From Chromera velia (Eukaryota > Sar > Chromeraceae): a stretch of 22,787 nucleotides of DNA. The notes under the pieces are model-generated. The model was not told the DNA's origin. It saw only the letters and a list, made by a program, of their open reading frames with translations, and searched no databases. Positions within the stretch are counted from its first letter, which is position 1. The number at the start of each line of letters is the position of its first letter. Made by a program: the position numbers and the translations under genes. This document shows positions 1-10,545 of this stretch, piece after piece. The stretch covers positions 53,138-75,924 of the forward strand of contig JAHBMJ010004954.1 in the NCBI GenBank assembly GCA_018398765.1. The letters are read 5' to 3'.

Positions 1-298
1 TTTCGTCTCCACCATGTTCCATTTATATATTCATTTCTGGAATGCTTCGCGTACTTGTGTTCATGGTGGTATATATCATCAATGTGTTCGCTCTCTCGTT
101 CATGAACACAGAGAGGAAAGCAAAGTAGATCGCCAGCCATCGATTCCTCATTTCTCTGCCCGGCATGTGACCTCTTACCAAGGATGGCATTTTCAGCCAG
201 AAGCCCCTTTGACCCCCCTCGTGTTTCTGGTGTGTATATACATCCGTATCCTTGTGGCAAAAAGACATTGCATGGAATTCACACAAGTTATGCGTGTC

Positions 299-322
299 AG
301 CCAGCCAGCCAGCCGGCCAGCC
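299..322. repeat. (CCAG)n-like short tandem repeat
   Basis: Imperfect tetranucleotide tract of CCAG units with one variant unit (CCGG). Confidence 0.8.
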
Positions 323-440
323 ATCAAACGACCCAACCACCCAAGCAACTAATCAACCACCCAACCAACCTGCCAGAAAACACACAGGAAGGGAACCAAT
401 TCGACAAGTACAGAGGTACTCAGGCAGTCACTCATGACAG

Positions 441-497
441 GCGAGCAAGCAGAGCAAGCGGGCAAGCAGGCAGGCAAGCAGGCATGCAGGTAGGCAA
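441..497. repeat. GCAAGCAGGCAG-type tandem repeat
   Basis: Degenerate repeat of GCAAG and GCAGG units. Its translation gives the SRASGQAGRQAG-like peptide of the overlapping open frame, which I regard as non-coding. Confidence 0.75.
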
Positions 498-877
498 AGG
501 CACACACACTTGTTTTGGACTCTCTGCGACTCTCTGTTTTGTTTGCCCCCCGATCCATGAGTAAAGAGGTCAACCTGGTGGTTTGCAATTTTTGCGTTTT
601 TCTTGCCGACTGTACTCTCTCTCGAACCGTCTAAGTCTACTTTGCTTGTCCAACTATGCGAAGAAAGTTGAGCGGCCAGAAGCACAAAGTGTACGCTGAT
701 GCTGCTCACAACATGCAAGCAAACGGTTAAAGAAACAAAGAACGACTCGAATACTCCGCCAGTTGAATCTGAACGAAAGTCACAAGTCCCTTTTATTCAT
801 TCACCGCCCACTCATTCGAAAGTTTCGTCCATTGATTGCTGTCCGTCATTCATTCTTTTCTCCCTTTCATCCTGCAG

Positions 878-1110
878 CAAAATCTCTCGCAGCAATGTCG
901 CCCGAAGAAGCCCCGACTGACCTCGCCAGCGCGCGGAGGCCGAGCAGGCTGAATCTGGGAAGGAGCGCGAACTTCGTGAGAAAGCCTTTGAGCCAGCAGG
1001 ACGAGGACGAAGAGATCATCTCTCCCCAGGTGTCTCCACAGGGGGGGGGCGTGCAGCTGCAGCAGGGCTCACGAGAACAAAGCAGCTCCTCTTCTGATAA
1101 AATGGTTTGA
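878..1110 (+). CDS. Probable terminal exon of an unidentified gene (partial)
   Basis: The exon follows a CCTGCAG acceptor and, read with one base carried in from an earlier exon, stays open to a TGA at 1108-1110. It includes an ATG at 895. The roughly 77-residue peptide is hydrophilic and low in complexity: it contains SARRPSRLNLGRSANFVRKP, an acidic run (DEDEE), then glutamine- and serine-rich sequence ending SSSSSDKMV. This looks like a disordered C-terminal tail with basic Arg-Ser sites. No domain is visible, so no function is assigned. The upstream exons would lie outside the window. Alternatively ATG 895 is a true start with a donor inside the exon (CCCCAG followed by GTGTCT near 1030), but I see no convincing following exon. 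Confidence 0.5.
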
Positions 1111-1468
1111 GTGTTTCAGGGGACCGGAAATGAATCTGAAAGGGGAAATTAGAACGAAGTTTTGTTTGCATGCTGTGCGAGAGAGGGTGGGAGGGTCGGG
1201 AGAGGGGAAACGTTTAGGAGGGAGTTGAGCCTCCCATCTGGGATAGTAGGAGACGGACTGACAGAGGGAAAGGGCAGGTGTGAATGGAAAGAGATCGATG
1301 GAGAGCTTGTTTTTTGTTGTGTCAGTACACCCTCGTTCGTTTGCACAGGAACTAAGTGGATTCCTGTCACGACAGCCATGCACTGCATGCTGTTTTCTCT
1401 CTACGTGTCCGATCGGCTGCTCGATCATGCGGGCCTTTCGGTGTACTTCGAACTCATTCAGTTAATCA

Positions 1469-1541
1469 CGCACTCATGCACTCACGCCTTCACTCACTCA
1501 CTCACGCACGCACGCACTCACTCACTCACTCACTCACTCAT
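1469..1541. repeat. (ACTC)n / (ACGC)n microsatellite
   Basis: Tetranucleotide tract of CACT and CACG units. Translation gives a THSLTHARTHSLTHS-type peptide, which is an artefact of the repeat. Confidence 0.85.
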
Positions 1542-2135
1542 CTTTTTGAAAATTGGAATGGAGGTCAAGGTTCTGTCTGACCTCTTTTTCATTTGGATGC
1601 CTCCCGTCATCCACTCGGCCTTGAAGAAATTCATCAAATGTGCCAATCAAAGCTTCGATCGCTTATTCCCAGAGAGAGTGGCACCAATCAATCATTCCAG
1701 CGAAGACATCAGACACAAGGTCACTTATTTTGTTTCTGTTGGGCTCCGCATTGACGGTGACTTTGCTTGAAGAAAACTGATGAAAAAAAAGTCGACTCAG
1801 TTAACGTAATTGAGCGCGAGTGTCTGCCAGTGAGCGATCCCGGGAAGGTGTCGCCGGCAAATTCAGCGCGGCACCCGCCGCTCTCTTCTCTTCATCGACT
1901 TCTTACTCGATGACTGATTGTTTGAATTTTTGAATCCAAGCTTACATTGAAAGACAACCAAATCAGCCTCACTCGAAATCGCACTGCATAAACTACTAGC
2001 CTACAAGCTATAGCTCAGGCAAGACCTAAATATATACCTACGTAAGACCCAAATATATTTTGAAAGTAAATAGAATCAGTCTATGATAATATGCCATGAT
2101 TGAGCCTTGCTAGGGGCGATCCCATGATGGCCTAC

Positions 2136-2220
2136 GAAGGTCTAAACCTAGCCTTGTTCCCTAAGTTCAAACCTAGCTTTAAACCTAGCTTGCTCACTGG
2201 CAGGCTTACTAGCAGGCTTA
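2136..2220. repeat. Short degenerate repeat with AAACCTAGC units
   Basis: AAACCTAGC occurs three times within about 60 bp and GCAGGCTTA/GGCAGGCTTACT occurs twice just after. This is a small diverged minisatellite-like patch in AT-rich intergenic DNA. Confidence 0.5.
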
Positions 2221-3046
2221 TATAGTATAAGAAACCTTAATGATTGTTATCATATCATCATCATCATAAGTTTATTGAATGTGAGAGTAATTTCATAAAT
2301 TAATTTGATTGTTATACATACAGATTCTAAGCCAGTTAATGAATTTCTTTTCATGATTTACTAGTTGCACATTTATTCAAAAATGTTTAATTTTTAGTAA
2401 ATACATGTAAATTCGAGTCTAGGGGTAATTTTTTTTTTAAAAAATCATTTTCACTTTTTTATTTTTTATTTTTTTTTTGTTTGCTTGTAAGAAATGTGTG
2501 GTTCTCTAGTGTTTTTGCATCCCCCCCATGGTTGTGAAAACAAAAAAAAAAATGGCCCGGAGAGCAATTTTTTTTGTTTGTTTTTGTGTTTGAAAATTAT
2601 CCCTAGATGTAAATATCTGATGTTGGAAATTACTTTAAAATATGCCAAGGGAAAGCATGTAGCTATAACTATGTTACTAAGTTACTATTGTGCAGCTAAG
2701 AACCATGAATGAGTCGCTTGGTGACTCGCAGCTAGGAAACAAATGCACCAGAAAAAATATAAATTAAACTATTTGCACCATATTTTTTTAACTTTTGTAA
2801 AATGAAGCCTGTGTTTATGTTTGTGTCATGCAGCAACAGTATGAACGAGCGACTCATGCTGGGTGTGATGTTTGTACCGCATGTGCACAAAATTGTCCGA
2901 CCATATGCCTTAACATACAAGACACATCTCTGCCTTGGCAGGTCTCTCAGATGCTGTACGTTGCAAGTGATTTTACAGTCTCGTTCCCTTAATACCTTGG
3001 TTCAACCTGTAAATTCCGGCCTCTTTGGCCTCTTCCCCACGCTACC

Positions 3047-3679
3047 TCAACCCTTGCATGCCCAAACCCCCCCAAGCCTCTTGCCCCCGCCAGGAACAAG
3101 CTTCACTGCATGTCTTTTCTGGCACTCCTCCAGGAAAGTAGCCTCGTGGTTCTTCATCGTTTTCTGCGCCTCCTTCTGGGTCTGGGGGAAGTCAACGCCG
3201 GTCAGTTTGTAGTACCAGGGCGCGTCCGCAGGGTAGAGAAGATTCGGCCCTGCGCGTACGATACCAGCAGGAAACAACAAAAGTGGTATTTGGATCAATG
3301 AAAAAACATAGTTCCGTGTGCGCAACATGCAGGTCTGGATATGTGACAATTCTAGCAATGTGTGCAGAGATGGAGGCTCATCATCATGGAGCCAAGGTTT
3401 CAGCCGCAGAGATGGACAGGCCCACGATGGAGGAAGTGCAGTGAAGTGAGACAAAAAATGCCGAGAGTGAGAGACGGTGGAGACGGAAGAATGGTGATCC
3501 CATTAGGCAAAGCAAAAGAGAAACAAAAGATGCAGACAGATAGACTATGTGATTCTTTTTTTCCTTCAGACAGACAGACTATAGCGTCTTTTCTGTCCCT
3601 TTTTCTCTTTTTTCACCCTCTTCCGTTTGTTTCTTTCTTCTTTTGACAGACAGACTGTATGGTTTCTTTCCCTTTTGAC

Positions 3680-3711
<32 letters not shown>

Positions 3712-5505
3712 TGACAGACAGACGGATGCACAAACAGACGGACATGCAGACCGACAGCCACTCAAACATTCACTCACGAGCAGCAAGGGCCTTAAACGCC
3801 TCCGATCCGTTCTCCACGCGTGCATACTCCATCTTGGGGTACACATGCCACACTGCAGGACAGAATTAAGTCAAAGAAGCGAATTAGTCGTCAAGTGGGA
3901 GGGATCAAAATGGTCGATTAGAATGATCATATCGATCTGCAGTCACGTGCTCGAAAGCACAAAGCAGAAAAGTACAGAAAAAGCAGAGGCTTCACTTGGT
4001 ATCGCAAAAAGGCCTCTCGCAAAACATGTCGCTATCACACAATGACATTTGATCCAGCAGCAACTCATGAAACTTTCCACCCTTTTGATCTAGCTTTTGA
4101 TTCCCCCCCCCCCACCTCCGACCAAGATTCTTGGTGGCAACTGACAGTGTCTCTCATTTGGATCATGCGTGAAATACACAGCGCAGCAGCCCGCAGTCTT
4201 CGCGAAAGAGTCAACCTCTGCCATGAGCCTGCATGCGCTTATGAATGTCGTGGCTCCCCTGAGAGACAAATATCAGTTCTCCAAGTTAGAGAATAGCAGG
4301 CCACACACCCATACATGCACTCCCCGGGCCGAAACTAAAAGAAGATGGACGATCAAAATTCATACAGAGAAAACAAGGCAGTTCAGAAAGAAGCACCTAG
4401 CAATACGTATATCGAAGTGTTTTTACTTTCCGAAGGCGTCATGCCACGCTGTGTCCTTTGGTCTATTTCAGTGTCCCTTTTGCATCTTCACGATACTTTT
4501 TGATTCTACCTGCTCAATCACTTCTCTGGCCAGCGAATAAAAAACAGAATTAGTCGAGAAGAACAGAGAGGAGAAGCAAAGAAAAAGATGCGCAGAGCCA
4601 AATTGAATGACGAAGAGAGAGAGAGCGAAAAAGGCAGGGAGGAAAACAGTGAAGAAACAGAATTGAAAAAAATGGGCGGGAGGGAGCTTCACAGACTCCG
4701 AGAACTCCGAGTCGGGTGGAAGAGACAGAAAAGAAATGCATGCATGCTCGCCTACCCTAATGCCGGCCACTCCTAGCGGCCATCCACTCACTGACTGACT
4801 TTTTTGATAGTCCTCTCTGCTGGTAGTCAATATTCGTGCCTTGAAACTCGACGTACAAGTCTGAGCTCTCTGAGTCCGTGCCGATCAAGCCAGCACACAG
4901 TACCTCCTCGGGCTGACTGCAACAGGCAAACTCAATGCACGCACAAAAGCCAGAGACCCCTTGTCCGTTTCACAAGTCACTGAGCCGTGGAGGCCTCGAT
5001 GTCAGCTGCTCTGCACTTCTTGTAGCGAACGAGAAAGTCGGGCAGTTCACACAAAGCAAAGGGCTGAGCCTCGAGAAGGGGGAAAGAGCCGGCCATACGG
5101 GTAGCAACTAGCAACGGACTTTGCTTACTGATGCAAATTCTAAACCGTACATACACCTCACAAACTCCAAACCGCCCATGCTCCTCCTCACTCGTCAAGC
5201 TACCTCTCACGTACCTCTCTTTCCTCACACCGGCGATCAGAGTAGAGGCCGTGACAGACTCCCACATGGGTCCCTCTGTTTGCTTCTCGGTTCCCTCATC
5301 CTTCTTCTTCCTGAAAGCCTCCCGCAAAACCCTGCAGCAAAAGAATTAAACAATTGTCAAATTAACTCTGTGTAAAATGCTTTCCGCACAGGTTGAAAGG
5401 AAAGTTGAGATTGACGTACTTTGCAGATTCCAGGTAACGCGTCTTTTCCCTCTGTCCGAGATCCCCTGTCTCTGCAGCCTCGAGGTTGATGTGAACGAAG
5501 TACAC
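3047..5505 (-). other. Best-supported 3' coding block of the minus-strand gene
   Basis: Seven consecutive exons contribute 257 codons including the stop, each junction restoring a codon: AA+G, AG+T, CA+T, TT+G, T+TG and C+GG. The block contains charged helical sequence (REKTRYLESAKVLREAFRKK), then LEAQPFALCELPDFLVRYKK, then VYFTHDPNERHLWHVYPKME, and ends in a basic, glycine-containing tail (KLVPGGGKRLGG). Intron sizes here are about 87-630 bp. Six independent phase matches make chance unlikely. The fold is not identifiable by eye. Confidence 0.72.
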
Positions 5506-5570
5506 CTGCACGCAAAGTTCGCTAGGAAGAGTATGCACTCGCACACACATATGAATGTTCTCTCCCCCTC

Positions 5571-5604
<34 letters not shown>

Positions 5605-7199
5605 AGAGAGAGAAGCATAGAAGCACACATGCACACTGAGAGGCTCGCACACGCACTCAGTCTTACAGTCGATGATCTGATTTATACGCTTTCCCAGGCC
5701 CTCCCTCCCTCCCTCCNNNNNNNNNNNNNNNNNNNNNNNNNNNNNNNNNNNNNNNNNNNNNNNNNNNNNNNNNNNNNNNNNNNNNNNNNNNNNNNNNNNN
5801 NNNNNNNNNNNNNNNNNNNNNNNNNNNNNNNNNNNNNNNNNNNNNNNNNNNNNNNNNNNNNNNNNNNNNNNNNNNNNNTCTCTCTCTCCATCTCTATCTC
5901 TCTTTCTGTCTGTCTCCCCGCCCCTTCCACCCCTCGCAACCCCCTCCACACACACAGACACACACGAGAGGGAGAGAGAGAGAGAGAGAGAGAAAGAGAG
6001 GTTGAAAAAGGGAGACAACGATCGAAAAGGAACTCATAATACAAGCAAATGTCAACCTCACAACCCCACTGTGCTGCGCACATAACGGTCTGATGAAGCA
6101 TTCGTACGAATCCATTCACTTGTACAAATGAACCAACACCCTTTCTCTTTTTGCAAACTTAACCATACGTACTGTGGCACGACCTGTCTATCAGACAGCA
6201 GCTTCTTTTTTGTCAATCTTGTGGATGCGAAAAATGGGGCAAAAGAAGCGACTGTATGCAGGTGGATGGCGGGCAGATTTCATTTATTTCCAGGAAACGT
6301 ACGTGAATTTCGTCCTTCGACCCTGTCTTCACCTGGCTCTCTGTCGTTGCCAACACGGTCGTGGCTGCAGAAGCACTCGTATCAACAAAGCAGAGAAAAT
6401 CAGAGAAAAAAATGGTAGCTATAGAGGACAGTTTCAACCTTTCAGAAAGGACACCGCACGCAAACCCATGAAAGTTTGATGGCAGACTCCAGGTAAAATG
6501 ACTCCTGCGCTTCGTGTTTCACAAGAATGGGACCAATGCTGAATCGTCAAATGCTGCTGAGACGTTTTGGAATTAAGCAGCAAATTGAGACAGAGGCAGC
6601 AGAACGCAGGGTTGACAGAGGTAGCTCTCGAGAAAAGGAGTCAGGGCCAGTGGTCGAGGGGAAGACAGAATGGGCGGTCAAGACTCTGTCAGAGCTAGAG
6701 AGACTTCAGAGAAGAAGACGGAAACGGGGTGACAGGTTCCGAATCGATGAGCAGCAAAAGATGGAGACAGACGCCACCCATTCTTTTTTCTCTTGCTGAT
6801 CACCTCTGTTTGCGCAGATGGTCACTTACCTGTCACACTTGATGAAGAGGCTGCCTCATCTCCAAGCTGCATATTTAGATTCAGCGATTCTGATTGAAAA
6901 AGACAGCGTGGAGGGAAAGCAGACGTCACGGGCGGCGCATCAATGAACTGAAGCAGAAAGAGGATCGGTTAGCTGTGTAGAAAAATGAAGAAGGTCAGGA
7001 CATCCATTGACACATTTTGTATGCACGCACGATCACGCACATCCAAGCGTACGGGCAGGAAAGGGCAGGGAATTCAACAAGAGACGTCCCTCAAACTTCA
7101 ACAAGAGACGAATTCAACAAGAGACACAGGCAGACACAGACAGATAGACAGACTGCAGACACACAGACACACACAGACGCACAGACACAGACACACACA

Positions 7200-7247
<48 letters not shown>

Positions 7248-10200
7248 CAGACAAACACACATGCAAACGAGACGGGAAATCCAACCGCAACTACTTTTTT
7301 TGAACTCATTAACAGAACAAGACTCTCAACCGCCCACAGCCTACCAAAGCCAACAGCATGGCAGAATCCGACTTCAGCTTTCAAACCATTCACTCTTCTG
7401 TTCTGGCTTTGTTCCCTCTGGTTGCATCTTTCATCTGGTCTTTTCTTTGAGGAGCTTCCATGCGGGCTACAAGTTCCAGCGAAAGAGATGATTCTGCGCT
7501 TCAGGTCATCCGTGTCAGACTGCTTCGGCGTGAGAGGCAGATTGAGGCAGAAAGCAGATGACCCTGGTTTTTTGTTTCAGTGAAATGTAAAGGAGCATGG
7601 ACCACCCGTGGACTTAGTCTAGAATGTTGCACTATGCTGCAGGGAGGCCTGAAATGAGCTGACCTTCGGACTCCCTGCGGCGAGTCCTGCAGTTTTCTTT
7701 TTCTTAGAGGGGGTAGACGATCCTGGGAGGGGGCTCAGGGAACTTGGCTCTCTCGGCCTTCGTGAAGGCGAAAGCTGATCTGCAGGGATCGATTGTGAGG
7801 AAGTGAATTAACACGCAGTCCGGGGCTCATCATGGCCCAATCGCAATAACGAAAACGCACACAGCTCTAGATTAACAGAGGAGCAAAAGAGTGACAGAGG
7901 AGCAAACAAGGAAAGAAAAGAGCCGGGAAAAAGGCAGTCGACCAGAAAAATCAACAGAGACTTATTCGCACAACAGTATGCGGCCAGGGATATCCGATTG
8001 GTCTCACGTGAGGTGGTGCAGATATGGATGAAACGAGCTTGAAGCGATTTAGAGGCTGAACCTTCTCAAGAGGCACAGACGGACGTGTAGACAGGGGCAA
8101 AAGCGGATAGAAAGATAGAAACGAAAACCAGAAAAAGAATGGACTGACCTTTCAAACCTGACTGGAGTGCTGCCCCGGTGACCTTCGGTTGTGCTCTATC
8201 CTGAAAGAGGCAAGGTAGGAAGAAGGGGCAATAATTACACCTAGAATCAGACGGTCTCCGTGGGCTGCAGGGAGATGTCCATTCTCTACCTCATTCTTTC
8301 TCTGAGGCTCACAAACGCGCGTACGTGGAGGTCCCATCTTCGGCTACTCGCCAGACTGTACACGCGCGGTCGGAAAGGAAGCTTCAAGGACGACAGCATA
8401 GGCAGAAGCAATGACGCTCAGACAGATTGTCAAGCTTACAGCGTGCCACTGACTGCGGTTGACCAAAAGCGCTTGGAAATGTCAAAAGGGAAAAGTTTAC
8501 GAAAGTTCGTCAATCAACATGAGGAGAAAGAAGAGAAACTAAAAGACTCTGAGATCACGAAATTTCTAGACATCCAAGGCGGCACTGCACTTTCCCAATG
8601 CATCATCGATAATACAATGACGGCCTCGAGTGCAGGCGCAGGCACAGACGAAGGTTGTCCCCCATCCTCGCTGCCGTGTTTCAGAAGCGAGAGACCTGCC
8701 GAAGAACCTGTGCCCCCAATGAAACCCCCTTCCCTTTCCCTTTCCCCTTCTCCCCAACCTACCTCCTTCTCTTTCTCTTCCATCCCCGCGGTCGCAGAGG
8801 ATGAAGACGAGGCCCCCTCCCCTGCCCGCTTGGCCTCTTTCGGCCTCGAACCACCAGGCGCAGGAGGAACGGCTGCCCCCTGCCGAGAACGATCAACGCT
8901 GGCATTGGAGATGGTTCCCGTCAAACTCCCCAACTCGCCTACCTCCGTCTTCTGCAGTTTGAACGACACACTCCCAACGTTCCCTTGTCTCGCGATAAAA
9001 AGCGGACACAAAACAAGTCCCTCCCCCAACGCCCCCCATCCCCCTTCCTGTTCGGTCGGCTTGTACACGGTCCCCTCACCTAGTACTACTCCCTTGTCTG
9101 TGCCTCTTTCGCACCTTCCAGTCACCGGAGGCGTCTGACTCATACCAAAGAGACAGAACTTGATCCCGCCCGTCTCTTGCCCCATGTGCTGAACAGATGC
9201 ATCGAACGTGACTGTCACAGTATTGAAAGAACCTCCAAACTCTTGTCTGGTCTTCGCCCCTTGCTTCGCCTCCTCCTTCTGCCCCTCATGCTGACTGTGA
9301 GCTGCCTCGAGTGCCATTGCTTCTGGTGAATCAGATTTCGAAACGATAGTACACATGTCCAACTGGTATCTGCATATCATTCGATACGTGAAACTTGTAT
9401 TTTCAGTTTGCCCGCGCTTAGTACTCTACTATTACTCTACTCCACTGAATCTAAGCAATGAGCGGAATATAGTGCAATCGATCATCATCTTCATGATACC
9501 TTTGCTACAGAAGGAAGAGGGAAAACGTATTTCAGCACGAAAGCCGACTGGGACTAATTACCATCACTCTTGACCTTTGTGCAAAAGCGCGATGAAAGAG
9601 ACGAAACAGGCTGCTTGACTCAAAACCACGACACTCTGTCCAGTCTCTGGCAACCTCCTTTGATGCATGCAGGCTTGCTTGCAGGCGTCGAGAGAGAGCC
9701 GAAAATGATTTCTGAGGGACGAGACGACTTTCAATTCTCACGCACAGGTTTGCCTATCGAATCCAAGGAATAGACACATTGACACGTACTCACTGCCCTG
9801 CGCATACCCAGCGGTTCTCGGAAAGATGCATGGAAAGAGGCTTACAATGCAAGCAAACGATGAAGTCTGACGTACCGTTCGACTCCAGGTTTGGTCTTGA
9901 GAAGGACTCTCTGAACATCGACACAAACACCAGAAATAGGTGCACCTTTGGTTGCATTCTGCAGAGAAAAATCAGGGAGACTAGGGGAAACAGGAGCATA
10001 CCAACCCTGAGCAAATGTCTGGATGTTCGCGCTGATATCGACACCCAGAATCTTTCGGGGTCTGAATTTGACTTTGAAACCGGAGCCTGTTCTGGAACAA
10101 AAGAGAATCGAACAATTAAGAAGACACGAGAAGAAAAACAGAAGCTGATCTCAAGCGACACTTTTGTGGATCTATATATAATTCTCAGTCTCTATGTTGC

Positions 10201-10545
10201 CACTCCGTACAGAGGAAGCTCCAGACAGACACAAAGGCACCATGCAGATGGAGATACGCCATGCACACCCGAAGGTATTATCTCATTCTGTCGCTCAAGA
10301 CTGACTTTGTCTCTCATCAGTGTCATGTAGTTTTCCGCTTGGACGATTTTGTATAGTTCCCCATCTTTTCCACAAAATTCGTTTTTGATGTTCTCGGACT
10401 GCCTGTTGAAGTATCTGCTGATCTTTGTCTTTGGTATTCCGCAAAGAGAGTCTGCCGCCACGATCGACTCGCACCAGATAGCGGCGATCTCCGGTTTTCT
10501 CTCTCGTGGAACAAGGTAGAAGCTTGTTGAGTTTTGTCCCAACAT
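3047..10545 (-). CDS. Unrecognised 16-exon gene, ~609 aa predicted
   Basis: Hand-threaded minus-strand model with exons 10545-10269, 10086-9876, 9369-9146, 8983-8943, 8200-8149, 7779-7664, 6866-6830, 6504-6466, 6364-6303, 5505-5420, 5331-5215, 5127-4981, 4916-4857, 4228-4146, 3852-3778 and 3249-3047. They total 1830 nt, reading phase agrees at all 15 junctions, and the last exon ends in TGA. Most acceptors are TGCAG; donors include GTACGT, GTCAGT and GTAAGT. The N-terminal half is beta-strand-like (FKVKFRPRKILGVDIS, GSFNTVTVTFDASV), the middle is a Ser/Pro/Lys linker (exon 7779-7664), and the C-terminal half looks globular, with LYPADAPWYYKLTGVDFPQ near the end. No signal peptide or membrane segment is evident. 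I do not recognise the family and assign no function. The last seven exons (from 5505) are strongest; the first exon, the small middle exons and the donor at 8943 are less sure. Confidence 0.62.
3676..3724. repeat. (GACA)n microsatellite
   Basis: GACAGACA tract inside an intron of the minus-strand gene, with further scattered GACAGACAGACT copies at 3569-3583 and 3644-3656. It explains the SVCLSVCLSV-type open frames on the minus strand. Confidence 0.9.
5573..5613. repeat. (CA)n(GA)n compound microsatellite
   Basis: Dinucleotide CA tract switching to GA, within the intron between exons 6364-6303 and 5505-5420 of the minus-strand gene. Confidence 0.9.
5717..5878. other. Assembly gap (162 N)
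   Basis: Run of N flanked on the left by CCCT repeats and on the right by TCTC repeats. It falls inside a proposed intron, so it should not remove coding sequence. Its true length is unknown. Confidence 0.98.
5947..6000. repeat. (CA)n/(GA)n tract
   Basis: Short CA and GA dinucleotide runs just right of the assembly gap, in the same intron. Confidence 0.85.
7124..7262. repeat. Compound GACA / CA / GA microsatellite
   Basis: A long compound tract, first CAGACA units, then (CA)n, then (GA)n. It lies in the intron between exons 7779-7664 and 6866-6830 of the minus-strand gene and produces open frames on both strands that are repeat translations. Confidence 0.9.
8619..8899 (-). repeat. Copy of a kinase-tail segment (inverted duplication)
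   Basis: Read on the minus strand, this 281-bp block matches plus-strand 18849-19126 (278 bp). By hand alignment I count 12 substitutions and one 3-base insertion (GGG), about 96% identity, and the reading frame is kept (GLSLLKHGSEDGGQPSSVPA in both). Similarity stops sharply at both ends. In my gene model it lies in the intron between exons 8983-8943 and 8200-8149, in the sense orientation of that gene. However, the frame from 8983 stays open through the copy to 8514, so it could instead be part of a longer exon. Confidence 0.93.
10269..10545 (-). other. Proposed first exon of the minus-strand gene (frame ambiguous)
   Basis: In the chosen frame, ATG 10545-10543 opens 92 codons (MLGQNSTSFYLVPRERKPEI and onwards) and splices at a GTGTGC donor, leaving one base that pairs correctly with exon 10086-9876. 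A second frame is also open (from about 10573, containing FYELTGITCEPHN) and would splice in phase at a GTCAGT donor (about 10308), but it has no ATG and would need an upstream exon. A third frame is open too. I prefer the first because it has an ATG and a more GC-rich third codon position by hand count. Confidence 0.45.

Larger units (their letters stand above)
1..877. other. Repeat-rich non-coding stretch, probably intron
   Basis: No convincing exon is visible here. The stretch carries short tandem tracts (CCAG-type near 299-322, GCAAGCAGGCAG-type near 441-497) and ends with a pyrimidine-rich run and a CTGCAG acceptor at 872-877, the same signal that closes the introns of the other genes in the window. 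The open frames on both strands are translations of these repeats. I infer that it is an intron of a plus-strand gene that begins outside the window. Confidence 0.45.
1111..3046. other. Convergent intergenic region, AT-rich core
   Basis: This region lies between the ends of two converging genes. It holds an ACTC microsatellite (1469-1541) and, from about 1900 to 2800, clearly AT-richer DNA with poly-T and poly-A tracts (for example 2427-2480). Some open frames exist (such as 1549-1770), but they lack acceptor signals and translate repeats or T-rich sequence, so I find no supportable gene. Confidence 0.6.

Noticed and set aside
1549-1770. Possible exon after the ACTC repeat
   Set aside because: No CTGCAG acceptor nearby, an AT-rich third codon position, and no in-phase link to exon 878-1110.
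3676-3724. Regular repeats that could suggest a CRISPR array
   Set aside because: These are 4-bp tandem units without spacers, and the window is eukaryotic.
3566-3846. Cysteine/serine-rich small proteins on the minus strand
   Set aside because: Direct translation of the (GACA)n repeat.
6527-6799. Plus-strand open frame with helical, charged peptide
   Set aside because: It overlies an intron of the minus-strand gene. Those introns are pyrimidine-rich in the sense strand, so their complement is purine-rich and translates to Arg/Glu/Lys-rich peptides. There is no splice or start context.
7471-7519. Possible extra exon of the minus-strand gene reading SDTDDLKRRIISFAGT
   Set aside because: Its donor leaves one base, which does not match the zero-phase entry of exon 6866-6830. 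The direct join from exon 7779-7664 is in phase without it.
8260-9138. 292-codon plus-strand open frame
   Set aside because: It is antisense to the coding exon 8983-8943 and to the duplicated kinase-tail segment. Its Ser/Pro-rich peptide is the complement of that segment, and the same antisense frame appears opposite the kinase tail.
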